Origin: an uncultured Ruminococcus sp.
GTDB lineage: Bacteria; Bacillota; Clostridia; Lachnospirales; Lachnospiraceae
Reading direction: 5' to 3'
Length of the DNA stretch: 64,000 nt
Assembly (NCBI GenBank): GCA_946494335.1
Contig: CAMMBV010000012.1
Span: 1-64,000 of the forward strand
Shown here: positions 59,658 to 64,000 of the stretch, piece by piece
How the letters are laid out: the number at the start of each line of letters is the position of its first letter
Position numbering within the stretch: the first letter of the stretch is position 1
The notes under the pieces: generated by a model
What the model was told of the DNA's origin: nothing
What the model saw: the letters and a program-made list of their open reading frames with translations, nothing else
The model's database searches: none
Translations under genes and position numbers: made by a program

Positions 59658-60497
59658 ATGGAAAAATATATAGACCTGCACGTACATTCCAACTGCTCTG
59701 ACGGTACGCTGACACCCCAGGAGGTGGTGCGCTGCGCTGTTAAAAAAGGGCTGACCGCCATTGCCCTGACGGATCACGATACCGTCAAAGGCATTCCCGC
59801 CGCCATTGCAGAGGCCGAAAAGCTGGGTCTGGAGCTGATCCCGGGCATTGAATTTTCCACAAATTATCAGGGAAAAGATATTCATATACTGGGACTTGAT
59901 ATTGATACAGAAAATGCCCGGTTTAGCGGCAGTCTTTCCCGGTTTCTGGATTCCCGGGATGACCGCAACAGAAAAATGATTAATCTTTTATCCAGACAGG
60001 GAATCCCCATTTCCTGGGATATCATGGAACAGCGATTTCTCGGCTCTGTCTGGACAAGAGCTCACTTTGCCCGCTATCTTCTGGATGAAGGATACGTAAA
60101 CACCATTCCGGAAGCATTTTCCAGATATATCGGAGATGGGGCCTGCTGCTTTGTCCCCCGGGAAAAGGTCACGCCTTTTCAGGCAATCCGGCTGATTCAT
60201 GAAGGAGATGGCATTGCCGTGCTGGCTCACCCCCTTTTATACCGCATGACCGATCAGGAGCTTACCGCCATGACGGGAGAATTAAAAAAAGCCGGTCTTA
60301 ACGCCATTGAGGTCATCTATTCCTCCAACCGCTGGATGGATGAAGGGAATATGCGCCGCCTTGCAAAAAAGTTCGGTCTTAAAATCACCGGCGGCTCAGA
60401 TTTTCACGGTGACAACAAACCGGATATTGAACTGGGAAAGGGCCGGGGCAATCTGAAGATCCCTTATCAGATATGGGAAAATTTAAAAAAGTCATAA
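59658..60497 (+). CDS. PHP-domain phosphoesterase (YciV/RNase AM type)
   Basis: The product (279 residues from ATG 59658, after CAGGAG) carries the PHP metal motifs DLHVHSNCSDGTL, LTDHDTVKG, GIEFSTNYQGKDIHILG, AHPLLYR and GSDFHGDNKP. Related proteins hydrolyse 3',5'-bisphosphate nucleotides or trim RNA 5' ends. It stands alone, with a terminator behind it. A TATAAT at about 59623 may be its -10, but no -35 at proper distance was found. Confidence 0.85.
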   Translation: MEKYIDLHVHSNCSDGTLTPQEVVRCAVKKGLTAIALTDHDTVKGIPAAIAEAEKLGLELIPGIEFSTNYQGKDIHILGLDIDTENARFSGSLSRFLDSRDDRNRKMINLLSRQGIPISWDIMEQRFLGSVWTRAHFARYLLDEGYVNTIPEAFSRYIGDGACCFVPREKVTPFQAIRLIHEGDGIAVLAHPLLYRMTDQELTAMTGELKKAGLNAIEVIYSSNRWMDEGNMRRLAKKFGLKITGGSDFHGDNKPDIELGKGRGNLKIPYQIWENLKKS

Positions 60498-60498
60498 A

Positions 60499-60536
60499 AC
60501 TGACCCGTACAAACCGTACGGGTCAACTTCTTTTTC
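60499..60536 (+). terminator. Intrinsic terminator after the PHP gene
   Basis: TGACCCGTAC and GTACGGGTCA pair over 10 bp around a five-base loop, followed by ACTTCTTTTTC. It also lies between the two convergent genes. Confidence 0.85.
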
Positions 60537-60552
60537 TTCAGTAATACGTTTT

Positions 60553-62691
60553 TTACTCTTCCAGCGGTTCCGCCGGAATAAAAACTCTCCGGTCCGTAAC
60601 CTTCTCCGGCGCTGCCGCCTGCATATCTGCTTCCTCACAGAACTGCTCCTGTGCATTTACCAGGACTTTTCCTCTCTTGTCAATCTTTTCATATGTGCCG
60701 TCCGGCTGCAGAATATGAGCCTTAACATTGTCCTTAAGCTGGGTATCCAAAATATGCCACGCTTCTTTTTTCAGCCTTTCATCCTCTATGGGGAAAATAA
60801 TTTCCACACGTTTGTCCAGATTTCTCGGCATCCAGTCAGCGCTGCCCATGTAAATTTCCTCATTGCCATTGCTGTAAAAATAGAAAATTCTGGCATGTTC
60901 CAGGAAATTTCCCACGATGGAACGAACCGTTATATTTTCGCTGACTCCCGGTATTCCCACCTTCAGGCTGCAGATTCCCCGCACAATCAGATCAATTTTT
61001 ACGCCTGCTGCCGAAGCCGCGTAGAGCGCCGCAATAATATCCCGGTCACACAGAGAATTGACTTTGGCAATGATATGAGCCTTTTCCCCCTTTCTGGCAT
61101 GCTCCGCTTCCATCTTAATCAGATGAATGAAACGGTCCCGCATCCACAGCGGCGCCACTACCAGCTTGTTCCAGATGCTGGGTTCCGAATATCCGGAAAG
61201 CATGTTGAAAACGGCAGTTGCATCCTCTCCGATTCTGGCGTCGCAGGTCAGAAGACCGCAGTCTGTATACAGCTTTGCTGTGGAATCATTATAATTTCCT
61301 GTACCCAGGTGGACATACCGGCGGATTCCTGTCTCCTCCCGTCTCACAACAAGTGTAATCTTACTGTGAGTCTTCAGTCCCAGAAGTCCGTATATGACAT
61401 GACAGCCCGCTTTTTCCAGCATCTTGGCCCATACGATATTATTCTCTTCATCGAACCTGGCTTTTAACTCCACCAGCACCGACACCTGCTTACCGTTTTC
61501 CGCCGCCTGGGCTAAAGCTGCGATGATGGGTGAATTGCCGCTCACCCGGTACAGCGTCTGTTTGATGGCCAGCACATCCGGATCTTTAGCCGCCTGTTTG
61601 ACAAAATTCACCACAGGGTCAAAACTCATGTAGGGATGGTGCAGCAGGATATCTCCCTTTCTGATATTGGTAAAAATATCATTTTCATTCTGCAGGGCAG
61701 GAACTGCGGCAGGCACATGGGGCTTCACTTTATACTCGTCATACCCCTTCAGACCATACAGCTTCATCAGGAAGGTCAGATCCAGAGGGCCTCCAATCTC
61801 GTAGATATCATCCTTCTGGATGGAAAACTCTTCCTTAAGAATTTTCAGCAGTCTTGGATCCATATTTTCCTGAATCTCAAGACGGATAACCTCGCCCCAC
61901 TGCCTTTTTTTCAGCTGCTTCTGGATTTCTTTCAGAAGATCCGCCGCTTCATCCTCATCTATGGTAAGGTCGGCGTTTCTCATGATCCGGTAAGGATGGG
62001 CGCACACCACGTCATAGCTCAAAAACAGCTTGCCTATGTTCCGTTCTATGATTTCCTCCAAAAGAATAAAGCACCGGCAGCCTTGCTTGTCATCAGGAAT
62101 GGCCACAATTCTGGGAAGCACAGACGGAACCTGCACCGTGGCAAATTCCAGCTCCTCCTTATTTTTCTTCCTGTCTTTTTTCCGGATCAGCGCGCCGATA
62201 TTCAGGGTTTTGTTCCGGATCAGCGGAAAAGGCCTGGAAGAGTCCATGGCCATGGGCGTCAGCACAGGATAGACATTTTCTTCAAAGTATTCATCCACAT
62301 AAGCCTGCTGGCTTTTCGTCAGCAGTTCATGCTCACTTATTACATTGGTTCCCAGATTTTTCAGCATGGGCAGAAGAGAACGGTTGTAGGTATTATACTG
62401 GGCCTGCACCAGCTGGTGGGTTCTGGGGCTGATGGCTTTTAACTGCTCCTCGGGAGTAAGGCCGGCAATATCCGGTTTTTTGTATCCCGCGTGAACCATA
62501 TCCTTCAGCGAAGCCACACGGATCATAAAAAATTCATCCAGATTGGAAGCGGTGATGCTTAAAAACTTAAAACGTTCCAGCAGAGGAATATTTTTGTCCC
62601 TTGCTTCCTCCAGCACTCTTATGTCAAAATCAATCCAGCTCAGCTCACGGTTCCGGTAGTACTCCGGTTTCATCCACTCTGTATAATTCAT
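60553..62691 (-). CDS. ppk1: Polyphosphate kinase 1
   Basis: This enzyme makes long-chain polyphosphate from ATP. The 712-residue product has the N-terminal domain starting YYRNRELSWIDFDIRVLEEA, the head domain, and the two phospholipase-D-like C-terminal domains. YVHLGTGNYNDSTAKLYTD holds the phosphorylated His, and FLEHARIFYFYSNG the second conserved His. Length is normal. It follows a Ppx/GppA-HD gene by ten bases, the usual synthesis/breakdown pairing. Confidence 0.95.
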   Translation of the reverse strand: MNYTEWMKPEYYRNRELSWIDFDIRVLEEARDKNIPLLERFKFLSITASNLDEFFMIRVASLKDMVHAGYKKPDIAGLTPEEQLKAISPRTHQLVQAQYNTYNRSLLPMLKNLGTNVISEHELLTKSQQAYVDEYFEENVYPVLTPMAMDSSRPFPLIRNKTLNIGALIRKKDRKKNKEELEFATVQVPSVLPRIVAIPDDKQGCRCFILLEEIIERNIGKLFLSYDVVCAHPYRIMRNADLTIDEDEAADLLKEIQKQLKKRQWGEVIRLEIQENMDPRLLKILKEEFSIQKDDIYEIGGPLDLTFLMKLYGLKGYDEYKVKPHVPAAVPALQNENDIFTNIRKGDILLHHPYMSFDPVVNFVKQAAKDPDVLAIKQTLYRVSGNSPIIAALAQAAENGKQVSVLVELKARFDEENNIVWAKMLEKAGCHVIYGLLGLKTHSKITLVVRREETGIRRYVHLGTGNYNDSTAKLYTDCGLLTCDARIGEDATAVFNMLSGYSEPSIWNKLVVAPLWMRDRFIHLIKMEAEHARKGEKAHIIAKVNSLCDRDIIAALYAASAAGVKIDLIVRGICSLKVGIPGVSENITVRSIVGNFLEHARIFYFYSNGNEEIYMGSADWMPRNLDKRVEIIFPIEDERLKKEAWHILDTQLKDNVKAHILQPDGTYEKIDKRGKVLVNAQEQFCEEADMQAAAPEKVTDRRVFIPAEPLEE

Positions 62692-62701
62692 CTCGGCCCT
62701 C

Positions 62702-64000
62702 CTATATTATTCTCTTTACTTTCATAACTGGACGTATGCTGAAAACTTCTTCAAAAAAGTCCAGTTTACCCTGGATCAGACCTCTCTCCAGCGTAAAATC
62801 CTTTTTCGTTTCAATCATCAATATCAGTTCGTTTTCCTTTACACGCGCCTTCATGCTCTCGATTTTCTGCATATGGCTTCGATCCAGCGCATTTACCAGA
62901 CGAAGGATTGCCGTCAGCTTCGCCACCAGGATGTAATCCTTCCCCTTCACATCTGATATGCGGCTCATGGCGGCGTAGTCGTCAAAGGGCAGTGTATTAT
63001 ATCGGACCGCCAGCGCTATGATCTCCCTCTCCCGGTGTGAAAGTCCGATGATCTCCGTGGACATAATGATGTTGAAAGAACATTCCGCCACATTGCTCAG
63101 ACTGATATACTTTCCGCAGTCATGGATCTGTACGGCCACTTCCAGCATCAAAAGCTCCCGTTCCGTCAGCCCATGTACTTTTTTCATTGCCTTGAAAACA
63201 GTCTTTGCCAGTTTGGACATGATCTGGGTATGGCTTTTGCTTACAGAGTATCGTTTTCCGATATTCCGGGCTGCCATAACAATATCGTTGTCAAAATTAT
63301 GCTCTGACTTAATCAGTTTCACCCGCTCCGCGAAATCATAGGCCACACCGTCTGAAAGGCGGATCCCCGGTATCCATATAGTCTGGACGTCCATCTCCTG
63401 GATCAGACGTTTATTGATAATTACCGTCGGGATCAGCAAAGAAGCATATTCCAGTGCAATGCCCATCTCCATAGCCAGTTCAATGGGTGAGCGCTGAATT
63501 ACCGTGCGGTACCATTCCATGTAGTCTTCCTTTGACAAAACCTCTGAGAATTCCCCTTTTTTATTGTACAGCAAAGAATCTGTAAAATTATTTCCGATCA
63601 GGATGATATTGCTGATTTTCCGCTCCTTCAGATGAAGCTTCATAAAGCCTGAAATCTCATTGCGGATCAGCTCTTCCACCAGCATCTCATAGCGGGAGGT
63701 CTCTCTTTCAATGCCGGACAGCCGCTCTCTGACCCGCAGGCTTCCCAGCTTCACATTCTGAGTCGTAATCAGGTTATCCTTATCAAAAAGAGATATCTGA
63801 ATACTTCCGCCGCTGACATCTAAAATTGCAGTCCCCTTCTCTATGATTTTCTGGAAAGTATCGCCTTTGGAGGCGATTCCTTTATAGCCCAGGAACCGCT
63901 GCTCGGAATTACTCAGAATATCCACCCGAATGCCGGTTCTCTGATAGATTGTTTCCAGCATAATCAGTGAATTGGACGCTTCTCTGACGGCGCTGGTTCC
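62702..64000 (-). CDS. Ppx/GppA phosphatase with C-terminal HD domain (5' end outside window)
   Basis: The frame is open to base 64000: the codons before ATG 63961 read TSAVREASNSLI, the conserved ASKHA-fold strand of exopolyphosphatases, so the true start lies beyond the edge. The visible 432 residues contain the phosphate-binding ILDVSGGSIQISLF, the Ppx second domain and, from about 250 residues on, an HD-type domain with MLEVAVQIHDCGKYISLS. It should hydrolyse polyphosphate or pppGpp; pairing with ppk1 favours polyphosphate. Confidence 0.9.
   Translation of the reverse strand, partial: GTSAVREASNSLIMLETIYQRTGIRVDILSNSEQRFLGYKGIASKGDTFQKIIEKGTAILDVSGGSIQISLFDKDNLITTQNVKLGSLRVRERLSGIERETSRYEMLVEELIRNEISGFMKLHLKERKISNIILIGNNFTDSLLYNKKGEFSEVLSKEDYMEWYRTVIQRSPIELAMEMGIALEYASLLIPTVIINKRLIQEMDVQTIWIPGIRLSDGVAYDFAERVKLIKSEHNFDNDIVMAARNIGKRYSVSKSHTQIMSKLAKTVFKAMKKVHGLTERELLMLEVAVQIHDCGKYISLSNVAECSFNIIMSTEIIGLSHREREIIALAVRYNTLPFDDYAAMSRISDVKGKDYILVAKLTAILRLVNALDRSHMQKIESMKARVKENELILMIETKKDFTLERGLIQGKLDFFEEVFSIRPVMKVKRII

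Overview
The window reads as chromosome of a Gram-positive anaerobe of the Clostridia, most likely Lachnospiraceae. The grounds are near-perfect AGGAGG ribosome binding sites, TTGACA/TATAAT promoters, sortase and LCP proteins, a BY-kinase module, an [FeFe] hydrogenase, an ECF transporter and moderate GC. Most genes lie on the minus strand. No plasmid or phage backbone, rRNA or CRISPR array was seen; there is one tRNA gene (Glu, anticodon CTC).

Layout. 1-2.4 kb: start of a repeat-bearing surface protein, a YdcF protein, a cell-wall amidase and a 53-residue gene. 2.5-4.2 kb: an ABC-class ATPase. 4.2-9.65 kb: a cell-envelope operon (DUF5011-like protein, CpsB-type phosphatase, BY-kinase, Wzz-like protein, class B sortase, LCP transferase) ending in a small sortase substrate. 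9.8-18.7 kb: a regulated sulfur-compound locus: a URO-D family protein, a divergent AraC regulator, and a seven-gene operon (binding protein, two permeases, two ATPases, sulfatase, TauE exporter). A composite DNA element with fixed internal spacing lies upstream of both the URO-D gene and the operon. 18.9-22.2 kb: a Y-family polymerase and YolD-like protein behind a LexA-like box, then a voltage-gated K+ channel. 22.2-31.5 kb: topoisomerase IV-type subunits, a HAD phosphatase, an unknown helical protein and a receptor-like Ser/Thr kinase. 31.5-35.6 kb: a LexA-like palindrome, tRNA-Glu, a truncated Rpn nuclease and two secreted proteins with CHAP-like and transglutaminase-like domains. 35.65-42.2 kb: an ABC transporter operon running into a two-gene [FeFe] hydrogenase and a HAD phosphatase. 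42.4-44.4 kb: a tight three-gene cluster (repeat protein, Cys-rich small protein, TIM barrel). 44.7-57.9 kb: a six-gene operon for cobalamin capture and uptake. 58-64 kb: rpiA, a HAD phosphatase, a PHP phosphatase, ppk1 and a Ppx/GppA-HD protein cut by the window edge.

The most interesting system is the 44.7-57.9 kb operon. A consensus promoter is followed by two cobalamin-riboswitch-like aptamers in tandem and an intrinsic terminator. The genes encode a membrane-anchored alpha/alpha-toroid protein, a DUF4430 (transcobalamin C-terminal-like) lipoprotein, EcfT, a fused double EcfA ATPase, an S component with a long extra N-terminal half, and a 1744-residue sortase-type surface protein carrying both the toroid and the DUF4430 domain. 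This resembles the two-domain architecture of animal intrinsic factor and transcobalamin, present once split over two proteins and once fused, and wired to an ECF importer. The second notable feature is the sulfatase operon: all motif deviations of its two different ATPases fall into the same composite nucleotide site, and its operator-like element matches the one next to the AraC gene.
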